Both the position numbers and the translations under genes were made by a program. The notes beneath the pieces are model-generated. The model had not been told where the DNA came from. It was given only the letters and a program-made list of their open reading frames with translations, and did no database searches. A DNA stretch of 64,000 nt from Burkholderia sp. Ac-20365 (GTDB lineage: Bacteria; Pseudomonadota; Gammaproteobacteria; Burkholderiales; Burkholderiaceae): assembly GCF_017104715.1 (NCBI RefSeq), contig NZ_JAAGPI010000017.1:1-64000 (forward strand), given 5' to 3'. Below are positions 41,542 to 49,878 of this stretch, one piece after another. Each line of letters starts with the position of its first letter. Position 1 is the stretch's first letter.

Positions 41542-42072
41542 ATGACGCAACTCAAAGACGCAATCGAATCCTACATATTGGCGAAAGACGGTAATCGTCC
41601 GCATCTCTTGATGAATGCGTTCGCGCACGATGCGTCGCTCGCTATGACGGTGAAGACAGATTCGATCACTTTTCCGCAGGAAACGCAGGGCCGCGATGCG
41701 ATTGCAGCGGTGCTCGTAAGCGACTTCGCACTGAAGTACGAGAACGTGTACACGTTTTGCGTCGGCGCGATCCCTGCCGATGACCAGCACGCGTTCTCAT
41801 GCGACTGGCTCGTCTGCATGACAGAGAAGTCGACAGGCGCAGCGCGCACCGGTTATGGACGATACGATTGGACGGGGGACATGCAAACGTCGCGGGTGAC
41901 GCGGCTGCACATCACGATCGAAGAGATGGCGACGCTACCCGCAGCGCAGGCCGATAGCGTGTTGCATTGGGTGAGCCGCTTGCCGTATCCGTGGTGCGCG
42001 CGCGAAGCGCTGAAAGAAGACGCACCGGACATCGAAACGATCCGGCGCATCGTTACTCAACTGACGCGCTAG
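41542..42072 (+). CDS. SnoaL/NTF2-like hypothetical protein
   Basis: The 176-residue protein looks like a one-domain NTF2-like fold: LKDAIESYILAKDGNRPHLL, FAHDASLAMTVKTDSITFP, GRDAIAAVLVSDFALKYEN. A short C-terminal extension follows. No signal peptide is present. Its stop overlaps the convergent LD-carboxypeptidase stop. Confidence 0.75.
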   Translation: MTQLKDAIESYILAKDGNRPHLLMNAFAHDASLAMTVKTDSITFPQETQGRDAIAAVLVSDFALKYENVYTFCVGAIPADDQHAFSCDWLVCMTEKSTGAARTGYGRYDWTGDMQTSRVTRLHITIEEMATLPAAQADSVLHWVSRLPYPWCAREALKEDAPDIETIRRIVTQLTR

Positions 42073-42935
42073 CGCACCAGCTGATCGCCTTCGAGTGCGG
42101 CAGGCGCGCCATAGGTCCACGCATGGTTCTGCGTACCATGGCCGATCGGAAAGCCTGCGTAAATCGGCACGTCGTACGGCTTCAGCAGATCGACGAGCAT
42201 GTCATGCAGCGTGAAGTCCGCGTTTTGCGGCAACGGACAGCGGACGAATTCGCCGAGCACGAATGCACGCGCGCCGTCGAACACGCCCGCTTCGCGCAAC
42301 TGCATGATGCTGCGGTCGATCCGGTAGGCAAGCTCGGTCACGTCTTCGAGCAGCACGATGGCGCCGTCGCAACTCGCCTGCCACTGCGTGCCGGCGAGGC
42401 TCGCCATCACGGTGATGTTGCCACCGGCAACATGTCCTTCGACGCGGCGCGCATCCGAACCATATAGACGTTGCAACGGCACGGGCGCGGCGCGCTCTTC
42501 GCGCAACTCGGCGAGCACGCTTGCGCGCGATGCGTCGTCGTGTTTCGTCGCGAGTCCGTTCAAGGTTGGACCGTGAATGACGCGCACGTTCGGCTTGCCA
42601 TGCAGCGCACCGAATAGTGCAGTCGCATCCGAAAATCCGACGAGCGTTTTCGCGCACGGCACGGTTTCGGGCACGGCATGCAGCGTATAAATGCTGCCGT
42701 AGCCGCCGCGCGCGACCCACACGATATCGACGGCGGGATCGGTCAACGCGCGATGCAGATCCGCAGCACGGTCTTCATGCTTGCCCGCGTGATAGCGGAA
42801 GCGGTCGCGCACATGCGCGCCGACCTGCACGCGCAGGCCCCAGCTTTCGAGCAATGCAACGCTGCGCTCGACATGCTCCATATCGGGCACGCCTGCCGGC
42901 GCGACGACGGCAACGGTCTTGCCTTCCAGTGTCAT
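42069..42935 (-). CDS. ldcA: LD-carboxypeptidase (peptidase S66)
   Basis: The 288-residue protein has the S66 catalytic set: nucleophile S102 (VGFSDATALF), E197 (LLEDVTELAY) and H266 (FPIGHG), plus WVARGGYGS. It should cleave the terminal D-Ala from muropeptide tetrapeptides during cell-wall recycling. No signal peptide is present, so it is cytoplasmic. The start overlaps the ankyrin gene stop as ATGA, so the two are probably coupled. Confidence 0.93.
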   Translation of the reverse strand: MTLEGKTVAVVAPAGVPDMEHVERSVALLESWGLRVQVGAHVRDRFRYHAGKHEDRAADLHRALTDPAVDIVWVARGGYGSIYTLHAVPETVPCAKTLVGFSDATALFGALHGKPNVRVIHGPTLNGLATKHDDASRASVLAELREERAAPVPLQRLYGSDARRVEGHVAGGNITVMASLAGTQWQASCDGAIVLLEDVTELAYRIDRSIMQLREAGVFDGARAFVLGEFVRCPLPQNADFTLHDMLVDLLKPYDVPIYAGFPIGHGTQNHAWTYGAPAALEGDQLVR

Positions 42936-43459
42936 GCGCCCGCCTTCTTCGCGAGCAGTGCAGCGGTTTCGGGCGCGCCCATGCGGCTTGCGGCGTCGGC
43001 GGCTGACACACCGTTCGCGTCGCGCGCGTTCGGATCGGCGCCATGCGCGAGCAGCAATTCGACCATTTCCGTGCGATTGAACATTGCGGCGACCATCAGC
43101 GCGGTGCGTCCATCGGGCGATGCGCCTTCGACGTCCGCGCCATTGGCGAGCAGCGTCTGCACGACATCCTTGAAGCCCTTGAAAGCCGCGCCCGCGAGCG
43201 GTGTCTGTCCGTTGTCGTTGCGCAGGTTCGGGTCCGCGCCGCGTTCCAGCAGCACGCGCACGGCGTCCGCATGGCCGTGATACGCGGCGAGCATGACGAG
43301 GCTGTCGCCTTTCTCGTTGCGCAGATTCGGCGGCGCGCCTTTCTCGATGACGGCGGCCAGCATGTTCGCTTCGCCGCGCCGGGCAGCGTCGAAAATTTCG
43401 CGCGCCACTTCGAGCAGCTCAGGATCGATGTCCTCGGGGCTGCGCTTGTCGTCTGTCAT
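42932..43459 (-). CDS. Ankyrin-repeat protein
   Basis: The 175-residue protein has four to five ankyrin repeats (about residues 20-175), each with the G-x-TPL/TALM-like turn (KGDSLVMLAAYHGHADAVRV, NGQTPLAGAAFKGFKDVVQT, DGRTALMVAAMFNRTEMVEL). It has no signal sequence. It precedes and overlaps the LD-carboxypeptidase gene. A protein-protein role, possibly inhibiting or targeting that enzyme, is inference. Confidence 0.92.
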   Translation of the reverse strand: MTDDKRSPEDIDPELLEVAREIFDAARRGEANMLAAVIEKGAPPNLRNEKGDSLVMLAAYHGHADAVRVLLERGADPNLRNDNGQTPLAGAAFKGFKDVVQTLLANGADVEGASPDGRTALMVAAMFNRTEMVELLLAHGADPNARDANGVSAADAASRMGAPETAALLAKKAGA

Positions 43460-43624
43460 GAAGCCTCTCCACTGTCGGGCAACGTTCGCCATGTGTGGCG
43501 CGTCGGGTACAGCAGAGGATACAGGCAATGCATGTTTGCTGCTGCGCTTGCCCGGCTCGCGCATCGCGCGCGAAGCGATGCGCGGCGAGCCGGTGTTCGT
43601 GCGCGTGCCTGACGATGAGACAAC

Positions 43625-43640
43625 GGTGAGGCTTTTCGGG
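43625..43640 (+). repeat. Dispersed iteron G
   Basis: GGTGAG-GCTT-TTCGGG followed by AG, a perfect core 20 bases from the stop of the next gene, in the 200-base gap before the ankyrin gene. Confidence 0.75.
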
Positions 43641-43659
43641 AGCGTGTGTCGCGTCGCCG

Positions 43660-44124
43660 TTACGCCTGTTTGCGCAGCGTCGGCTGCGCGTCGCCATTGG
43701 CGATGATGCGGTCGAGTTGCGCGCTCGCATCCGTTAGCGCGCTGAGCGGCGCGCGCTGCAATTGCGCGTCGTAAGTACTGACGATGTACGAGAACAGTTC
43801 GAGATGCGCTTCGTCGAAGCGCCATTCGTCGCTCACGCGGCCGCGCTCGAACGTAACGGCGAGCGCGTGATCGGCGGTGCGCAGCTGCTCGTAAGTCATC
43901 TCACCGTAGCCGAGGTCGCACAGGAAGCCGGTCAGCAGCATCGTCTGCGTGAGTGTCTGCACGGCGCTCATGCTGCCTGCGCCGCGGCGCAGCGCGTCGA
44001 GCGCGATGTGGACGGGCAGGATCAGTTCGACGGCCATGCTGCGCGGGATCGGCAGCAGCAATGCCTTTGCTTGCCGCGCGCGCGCTGCCTGGTTGCCGCC
44101 GGGAAACGGAAGGGTCTTGGCCAT
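43660..44124 (-). CDS. Hypothetical protein
   Basis: The 154-residue protein is predicted to be helical and cytoplasmic (PIPRSMAVELILPVHIALDA, SAVQTLTQTMLLTGFLCDLG). I do not recognise its family. Similar short proteins are found in Burkholderia without known function. It stands alone between the ankyrin operon and the GNAT/XRE pair. Confidence 0.65.
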   Translation of the reverse strand: MAKTLPFPGGNQAARARQAKALLLPIPRSMAVELILPVHIALDALRRGAGSMSAVQTLTQTMLLTGFLCDLGYGEMTYEQLRTADHALAVTFERGRVSDEWRFDEAHLELFSYIVSTYDAQLQRAPLSALTDASAQLDRIIANGDAQPTLRKQA

Positions 44125-44262
44125 GTCGCCTGAGAAGAAAATTGGGAATGCTCTAGCGATATCGGCGCGTGGCGGAAAAGGTTAAGGGCTGATTTCCCTA
44201 AACCGCAAACGTTTGTCGAACCTCATGTTTCCGATTTTTTCATCGCGCGCTGAATGGCCGCT

Positions 44263-44793
44263 TCAGAGATGCTTGAAATAGAAGGTCGTGCCGCAAAACG
44301 ATCCATCCGGCATCAACGCATAATCTGGCACGTTGCCTACGCGCTGCCAGCCCGCGCGCTCGTACACGCGCTCGGCGTCGCCGCCCGTCACGGTGTCGAG
44401 CACGAGCACGGTTTTGCCTTCGTCACGGGCGACGTCGTCGGCGGCCGCCATCAGCCGATGCGCGACGCCGCGCCGGCGTGCGCGGCGATGCACGAGCATC
44501 TTCGCGACATCGGCGCGATGCGGCTGGTTGTCGGGCTGCGCAAGCACGAGCTGAACCGTGCCGGCGATGCGGCCGTCGGCATCTTGCGCGACCAGCAGCG
44601 CGCGTTCGCCTTCTTCGACGCCTTCCGCCACCTTCTGCCAGAACGCAACCGCCTTGTCGCGCGGAAGCGGCCACATGAAGCTGACCGACGCACCGCCCGC
44701 CACGCAATCGATCAAAACATCCGCCAGTGCTTCGATGCACTGCGCGGCCTCGCGCGCGCTGACGCGCCGCACGCGTATCGCTTCGTCTGTCAT
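44263..44793 (-). CDS. GNAT-family N-acetyltransferase
   Basis: The 176-residue protein has the acetyl-CoA-binding motif A (MLVHRRARRRGVAHRLMAAA) and the motif B-like GGDAERVYERAGWQRVG. It acetylates an unknown amine. Its start overlaps the stop of the XRE/cupin gene as ATGA, so the two form a tight operon. Confidence 0.92.
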   Translation of the reverse strand: MTDEAIRVRRVSAREAAQCIEALADVLIDCVAGGASVSFMWPLPRDKAVAFWQKVAEGVEEGERALLVAQDADGRIAGTVQLVLAQPDNQPHRADVAKMLVHRRARRRGVAHRLMAAADDVARDEGKTVLVLDTVTGGDAERVYERAGWQRVGNVPDYALMPDGSFCGTTFYFKHL

Positions 44794-45377
44794 GCGCTTC
44801 TCCTGACGGGCGTAAAAGGCAGCGTCGACAGCGCGACCAGGTAGCGCGCCGGCTTGCGGGTCGGGTTGTGGAACACGGTTGGGGCATCGAGGCGCATCGC
44901 CACGCAATCGCCCACTTCGAGCCGCCAATGCTGGTCGCCCGCGCTGATTTCCATGGCGCCTTCGATCAGCCAGATCTGCTGATGGATTTCGGCATCGCGC
45001 GCGCCTGTCTCGTACGCCACGCGCTGCCCGGCAGGAAAGTGAACCTCCACTAACTGGATCGGCGACGGCAGCGCTGGCGACAGCGCACGCCGCACGTAAC
45101 CCGACGCGGGATCCGTCCAGACGGCCTGCTCGGCGGCGCGCGCGAGCGGCGACGACGCAACGGCTGCGGCCGGCGCTTCGAACAGCGACGCGAGCGCGAC
45201 GCCCAGCGCCGTGGCCAGTTTGTCGAGCACGGCCGCCGTCGGGCTGCTCTGCCCGCGCTCGATCAGCGAGATGTTCGAGCGACTCACGCCGCTGCGTTCG
45301 GCGAGCGCCTCGAGCGACAGGCCATGGTAGTCGCGCAGTTCGCGCACGCGGCGCGCAATCAGGGTATTGATGTCCAT
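44790..45377 (-). CDS. XRE-family regulator with C-terminal cupin
   Basis: The 195-residue protein has a Cro/CI-type HTH (about 6-60; RRVRELRDYHGLSLEALAER, SRSNISLIERGQSSPTAAVL) and a cupin domain (about 110-190). The start at 45377 (MDINTL) is preferred because the alternative Met four codons upstream lies inside the operator palindrome. It probably autoregulates itself and the co-transcribed acetyltransferase. Confidence 0.9.
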   Translation of the reverse strand: MDINTLIARRVRELRDYHGLSLEALAERSGVSRSNISLIERGQSSPTAAVLDKLATALGVALASLFEAPAAAVASSPLARAAEQAVWTDPASGYVRRALSPALPSPIQLVEVHFPAGQRVAYETGARDAEIHQQIWLIEGAMEISAGDQHWRLEVGDCVAMRLDAPTVFHNPTRKPARYLVALSTLPFTPVRRSA

Positions 45378-45387
45378 GGACGTTAGC

Positions 45388-45410
45388 ATACTGGATCAAA
45401 ATTCCAGTAT
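45388..45410. promoter_or_regulatory. Operator palindrome of the XRE/GNAT operon
   Basis: ATACTGGA and TCCAGTAT form a perfect 8-base inverted repeat with a 7-base spacer, directly upstream of the XRE start. Autorepression is the simplest reading. Confidence 0.6.
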
Positions 45411-45525
45411 GTTGGATAGCGTGCGCTTTCGCTACAGTCGAATGTGAGTGCGCAAACTGCTTCGTGCACAATGCCCGGACGTCCCGGTTTCGTCGGGACT
45501 TTCCTGAACAACTGCGATTCCAGCG

Positions 45526-48015
45526 ATGAGCCGACGTCCCGCCGTCTCGAGTCAGTCGTCAAGCCGATCGATCGGTCGAACCGTCGGCCTTGCCGCGCTC
45601 GTGCTGGCGGGTCTTATCGTTGTGTTGCTGTGCGCGGCGCTGCTCGGCGGCTGGCTGCTGCTGCGCGGCAGTCTCGCGCAGCTCGACGGCACGCAGCACG
45701 CGCCGTCGCTGTCGTCGGCGGTGACGATCGAGCGCGATGCGCTCGGCGTGCCGACCATCCACGCGGCAACCCGCGACGACGTCGCGTACGCAACGGGCTT
45801 TCTGCACGCGCAAGACCGCTTCCTTCAGATGGACCTGCTCAGGCGCGTCGCGGCGGGCGAGATGTCGGCGCTGGTCGGGCCGAATGCGCTCGAACTCGAC
45901 CGGCGCAACCGCCTGCATCGTTTCCGCGCGCGCGCGCATGCGATCCTCGAAGCGCTGCCCGCCGATCAGCGCGAACGGCTCGAGCGTTACACGGCGGGTG
46001 TCAATGCCGGGCTGGCGGCGCTGTCGTCGCGGCCGTTCGAATACTGGATGCTGCGTACGCAGCCACAGCCGTGGCGAGCCGAAGATTCGCTGCTGGTCGT
46101 CTACGCGATGTACTTCGATCTGCAATCGTCGGAGACGCGCCGCATTCTCACGCGCGCTGTGCTGCGCGACCGTGTGAGCGACGACCTGTACGCGTTTTTG
46201 CTGCCTGCCGCGAGCCATTGGGACGCGCCGTTCGACAGCGCATCGACGCCGCACGTCGCACCGGCGCGTATTCCTTCCACACGTCCCGACTGGCTGGCAG
46301 CGCCGAAACCCGCGAGCATCGCAAGCGAGCCTATCGACGATGCGGGCGACTCGGCCGTCGGCAGCAACGGCTGGGTCGTCGACGGCGCACACAGCGCGCA
46401 TGGCGGCGCGATTCTCGCGAGCGACATGCACCTCGGGCTGTCGCTGCCGAACATCTGGTACCGCGTGTCGCTGATGTGGCCCGCGGGCGACGATCTGCCG
46501 ATGCACACGCTGACGGGCGTGACGCTGCCCGGCACGCCGACCGTGACGGTGGGCAGCAATGGCAAGATTGCGTGGGGCTTCACGAACAGCTACGGCCGCT
46601 ACATCGACCTGATCGAACTGCATCGCAAGGCCGCCGATCCGCTGCAATACCGCATGCCCGACGGCACGTGGGCGCGCGCGACGGTTTATCACGAGCGTAT
46701 CGATGTGAAGGGCGGCGCGAGTGTCGACTTGCCGGTCGTTGAGACGCGCTGGGGACCGGAGCTGACGATCGGCGCGCGTGCGTATGCGTTGCGCTGGGTC
46801 GCGCACGATCCCGAGGCGGTGAACCTCAATCTGCAAAAACTCGAAGACGCGAAGACGATCGACGAAGCGCTGCGCGTCGCGCAAACCAGTGGCATCCCGA
46901 CGCAGAATTTCATGGTTGCCGATTCGCGCGGCAAGATTGGCTGGACGCTCGCGGGTCCGCTGCCGCAGCGCAATCCGGGCGACACGCAAAGCGGACCCGA
47001 CAGCGACACACCCTACGATTCGTCGACATACAAAGGCTGGCAGCGCTATTTGTCGCCCGCGTCGTATCCGAAGCGCGTCGATCCGCCGCTCGGCCGCCTG
47101 TGGACGGCGAACAACCGCGTGATCATGTCGGGCGAAGCCGCGTTGATCGGCGATTCAGGGGCGGATCTCGGCGCGCGCGCCTCGCAGATTCGCGACGATC
47201 TGCTCGCCGCGCCGAGTCCCGACGAACACGCAATGCTGTCGATCCAGACCGACGACCGGGCGCAATGGATCGAAGTGTGGCGGCGCGTCGCGCTCGACGC
47301 GCTCGATGCCGGTGCGCTGGAAGGGCATCCGCAGCGCGCGGCGTTCCGGCAGCAACTCGTCGCATGGAATGGGCGCGCGGATACCGATGCGGTCGGCTAT
47401 CGGCTTACGCGCGGCTTCTTTTTCTCGCTGTACGACGCGTGGTTCGGCAGGCTCGATGTCGACCTCGCGGGCGCGGTGCCGGGCGGCGGCATCGGTAATC
47501 TGACGCTCAGTCTGCGTGTGGCGAACTCGCGCTACGAAGCGGTGATGGAGACGCTCGCCGAGCATCACGCGTGGGTGCCGGATGGCTTCGCGGACTGGCG
47601 CGCATTCGTGCTCGACCGCATTGATCGCACGATTGCGCAGTTGCCCGCCGGCATGCCGGTCGAGGACGCGCGCTGGGGCGAGCGCAACCGCGCGGCCATC
47701 GAGCATCCGTTTGCGCGTATCGTGCCGGCCTGGCTGCCTTGGGTGCACGGCTGGCTCAGCGCGCCGCACGACGCGCTGCCGGGCGACATGAATATGCCGC
47801 GCGTGCAGACGCCGAACTTCGGTGCGTCGGAGCGGATGGTCGTATCGCCGGGACGCGAGCAGAGCGGCATCTTCGAAATGCCGGGCGGACAGTCGGGGCA
47901 TCCGATGTCGCCGTATTTTCTTGCCGGTCACGAAGCGTGGGTGCGCGGCGAGAAGACGTCGTTTCTGCCGGGCGTGCCGGTGCATCGGCTGGTACTCAGC
48001 CGGACGGGACAATGA
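45526..48015 (+). CDS. Penicillin acylase family (Ntn hydrolase) protein
   Basis: The 829-residue protein is of usual length for the family. An N-terminal membrane anchor or signal lies at about residues 18-47. The Ntn nucleophile Ser is S280 in VGSNGWVV, and autocleavage before it would give alpha and beta chains. Other marks are IHAATRDDVAYATGFLHAQD and PNIWYRVSL. Family members hydrolyse amides such as penicillins or acyl-homoserine lactones (quorum quenching). Substrate cannot be told from sequence. Confidence 0.93.
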   Translation: MSRRPAVSSQSSSRSIGRTVGLAALVLAGLIVVLLCAALLGGWLLLRGSLAQLDGTQHAPSLSSAVTIERDALGVPTIHAATRDDVAYATGFLHAQDRFLQMDLLRRVAAGEMSALVGPNALELDRRNRLHRFRARAHAILEALPADQRERLERYTAGVNAGLAALSSRPFEYWMLRTQPQPWRAEDSLLVVYAMYFDLQSSETRRILTRAVLRDRVSDDLYAFLLPAASHWDAPFDSASTPHVAPARIPSTRPDWLAAPKPASIASEPIDDAGDSAVGSNGWVVDGAHSAHGGAILASDMHLGLSLPNIWYRVSLMWPAGDDLPMHTLTGVTLPGTPTVTVGSNGKIAWGFTNSYGRYIDLIELHRKAADPLQYRMPDGTWARATVYHERIDVKGGASVDLPVVETRWGPELTIGARAYALRWVAHDPEAVNLNLQKLEDAKTIDEALRVAQTSGIPTQNFMVADSRGKIGWTLAGPLPQRNPGDTQSGPDSDTPYDSSTYKGWQRYLSPASYPKRVDPPLGRLWTANNRVIMSGEAALIGDSGADLGARASQIRDDLLAAPSPDEHAMLSIQTDDRAQWIEVWRRVALDALDAGALEGHPQRAAFRQQLVAWNGRADTDAVGYRLTRGFFFSLYDAWFGRLDVDLAGAVPGGGIGNLTLSLRVANSRYEAVMETLAEHHAWVPDGFADWRAFVLDRIDRTIAQLPAGMPVEDARWGERNRAAIEHPFARIVPAWLPWVHGWLSAPHDALPGDMNMPRVQTPNFGASERMVVSPGREQSGIFEMPGGQSGHPMSPYFLAGHEAWVRGEKTSFLPGVPVHRLVLSRTGQ

Positions 48016-48031
48016 ATTCTGGAGTGAGTGT

Positions 48032-48400
48032 ATGGAGAAGGAACGCAGTAGCGATTTGCTCGCGGTGCGGGATTTGTTGCGGGAATTCGTTCGCGAGCGC
48101 GACTGGTCGCGGTTTCATTCGCCTAAGAATCTCGCGACGGCGTTGAGTGTCGAGGCGAGCGAACTGCTCGAGCCGTTTCAGTGGCTGCAGTCGGGGGAGA
48201 AGAGCGAGCTCGATGACGACAAGCTGGTGGCGGTTCGTCATGAGATGGCTGATGTGCTTGCTTATCTTGTGATGCTTGCCGATCGGCTTGATGTCGATTT
48301 GTATGCGGCTGTGCTGGAGAAGATTGAGCTGAATTGCGTGAAGTATCCGGCGCATAAGGTGCGCGGCGATTCGCGCAAGTACTCGGAGTACGGTGAGTGA
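48032..48400 (+). CDS. MazG-like nucleotide pyrophosphohydrolase
   Basis: The 122-residue protein has the MazG/dCTPase metal motifs EASELLEPFQW and EMADVLAYLVMLAD, with conserved Glu and Asp for Mg ions. It would cleave an NTP or dNTP to the monophosphate, as in DCTPP1-like housecleaning enzymes. It begins 16 bases after the acylase stop and may be co-transcribed. Confidence 0.88.
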   Translation: MEKERSSDLLAVRDLLREFVRERDWSRFHSPKNLATALSVEASELLEPFQWLQSGEKSELDDDKLVAVRHEMADVLAYLVMLADRLDVDLYAAVLEKIELNCVKYPAHKVRGDSRKYSEYGE

Positions 48401-48435
48401 TGGTTTTTGTTTGCCGGGGACCTGGCTGGGTTTTA

Positions 48436-48451
48436 GGTGAGGGTTTTCGGG
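48436..48451 (+). repeat. Dispersed iteron H
   Basis: AGGTGAG-GGTT-TTCGGG, a perfect core, 35 bases after the MazG-like stop and beside a GGTTTT repeat tract. Confidence 0.72.
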
Positions 48452-48454
48452 GGT

Positions 48455-48512
48455 GTTTTGGTTTTTTGGTTTTGGTTTTGGTTTTGGTTTTGGTTTCGCT
48501 TTCGCTTTCGCT
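48455..48512. repeat. Simple repeat GGTTTT and GCTTTC
   Basis: About six imperfect GGTTTT units are followed by three TTTCGC units. It is a low-complexity tract likely formed by slippage next to the palindromic element. Confidence 0.75.
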
Positions 48513-48514
48513 GG

Positions 48515-49160
48515 CATCCGCGATTTGCCTTCGTGCTTCACGCGTTGCCCCTGTGCGGGGCGGCACTTACTTTCTTTGCCGCCGCAAAGAAAGTAAGCAA
48601 AGAAAGCGGGCTAACACCGCCCGCTCTTGACCACCGCCTGAGGGCCCCCAACAGTTCCTCCGCCTCAATCGGCTTTCTGCCTTTCAATGCCCGTTGCCAG
48701 CGCTTCGAACAGGCGCCTCACCGACTTCAAGCACCCGTAGCGCAGCAAACGGCAGCGAATGGTTACGGCCGCCCAGGTGGCAAACTGTGTGTAGGTCGTA
48801 GTGCTTCACACCTCAGCGCTCTTACGACACCGACCGTGTTTTTTCAGTCCGGAGTGAGTGCGTGTACGCCGCGAAACCCTACACACAGTTTGCCGCTATA
48901 GAACGGGAGCGATTTGATCGCATATGTGGTGACGCGGGAGTGTGAAGCGGGTGAGGCGCTCAATAAGAGCGTTGGCAACGGGCAGTGAAAAGCAGGTTGT
49001 CGTGTGAAGCGGAAGACCCGTTGGGGGCCCTCAGGCAGGAACAAGAATTAGCGGTGTTCAGCGGCTTTCTTTTGCCTACTTTTCTTTGCCGCGGCAAAGA
49101 AAAGTAGGTGCCGCCCCGCACAGGGGCGACGCGTGAAGCAGGCAAGACAAACCGCGGATG
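48515..49160. repeat. Large palindromic dispersed repeat element
   Basis: The left arm (48515-48795) and right arm (48878-49160) are imperfect inverted copies of about 280 bases. Matching points include GCATCCGCG, CTGTGCGGGGCGGCAC, TTCTTTGCCGC, CCTGAGGGCCCCCAAC and GGCAAACTGTGTGTAGG, in order on one strand and reversed on the other. About 80 bases lie between the arms. There is no transposase. I recall similar sequence as a common dispersed intergenic repeat in Burkholderia genomes, from which spurious small proteins are often annotated. The frames here are therefore not called as genes. Confidence 0.75.
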
Positions 49161-49224
49161 CCAGAACAAAAGCAAAACCGCGGATGCCAGAACAAACACA
49201 AAACCGCGAATCCCAGAACAAAAA
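49149..49224. repeat. 26-base tandem repeat
   Basis: Three units of about 26 bases share AAACCGCGGATGCCAGAACA, with the third altered to CGCGAATCCCAGAACA. They overlap the outer end of the palindromic element and precede the yceI terminator. Confidence 0.75.
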
Positions 49225-49246
49225 CAAAAAAACCGCCCGAAGGCGG
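49224..49246 (-). terminator. Rho-independent terminator of yceI
   Basis: CCGCC-CGAA-GGCGG is a tight hairpin with a UUCG-type loop when read leftward, followed by seven T. It lies 17 bases after the yceI stop codon. Confidence 0.82.
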
Positions 49247-49263
49247 CTCACAGCACGAAGTGC

Positions 49264-49842
49264 TTATTGCTTCACACCTTCAGCCTGAATATGCAACACG
49301 GTCTTCGTATTGAACCCATACGCCTTACCCCAATCAATCCCAAAGTCCGCGCGATCGAACGTCGCGCTCGACTCCGTGCCACACACTTCACGCTTGAGCA
49401 TCGGGTTGATAAAGCACTTGAACGAATCGATCTTCAGGTTCAGCGGCTTCGTCACGCCATGCAGCGTCAGCGTACCGATCACCTCAACCGGCGTGTCGCC
49501 GTCAAAGCGGATCTGCGTGCCCTTATAGGTCGCCGTCGGATACTTCGCAGCATCGAAGAACTCCGGCGTTTGCAGATGCTTGTCGAGCTTGTCGTTACCC
49601 GTATCGATCGACGTCGTATCGATCGTCACGTCCACCGTGCCCGTCTTCGCTGCGCGATCGAGCGTGACAACGCCGCTCGACTTCTTGAACTTGCCGCGCC
49701 ACACCGAAATGCCGCCGAAGTGATCGGCTTCGAAGCTCGGGTACGTGTGGTTCGGATCCAGCTGATACGTATCGGCTGCCATTGCATTGAACGACATACC
49801 AGCGATCAGCGCGCCCGCTGCGATCAACAGTTGTTTCTTCAC
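49264..49842 (-). CDS. YceI-family periplasmic protein (1)
   Basis: The 192-residue protein has a Sec signal peptide (KKQLLIAAGALIAGMSFNAM, cleavage after AMA near 22) and a YceI domain: YQLDPNHTYPSFEADHFGGI, TGTVDVTIDTTSIDTGNDKL and GTLTLHGVTKPLNLKIDSFK. It is the last gene of a b561-yceI-yceI operon. YceI proteins bind polyprenoid-like ligands, and links with b561 suggest quinone or isoprenoid handling. Confidence 0.93.
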   Translation of the reverse strand: MKKQLLIAAGALIAGMSFNAMAADTYQLDPNHTYPSFEADHFGGISVWRGKFKKSSGVVTLDRAAKTGTVDVTIDTTSIDTGNDKLDKHLQTPEFFDAAKYPTATYKGTQIRFDGDTPVEVIGTLTLHGVTKPLNLKIDSFKCFINPMLKREVCGTESSATFDRADFGIDWGKAYGFNTKTVLHIQAEGVKQ

Positions 49843-49878
49843 GTTATTCTCCTGAATTGATGAGTGTGCCCCGCGCGC

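Noticed and set aside
48397..49251. Several small frames within the palindromic repeat
   Set aside because: They follow the inverted-repeat sequence on both strands and resemble the spurious proteins often annotated from this repeat family.
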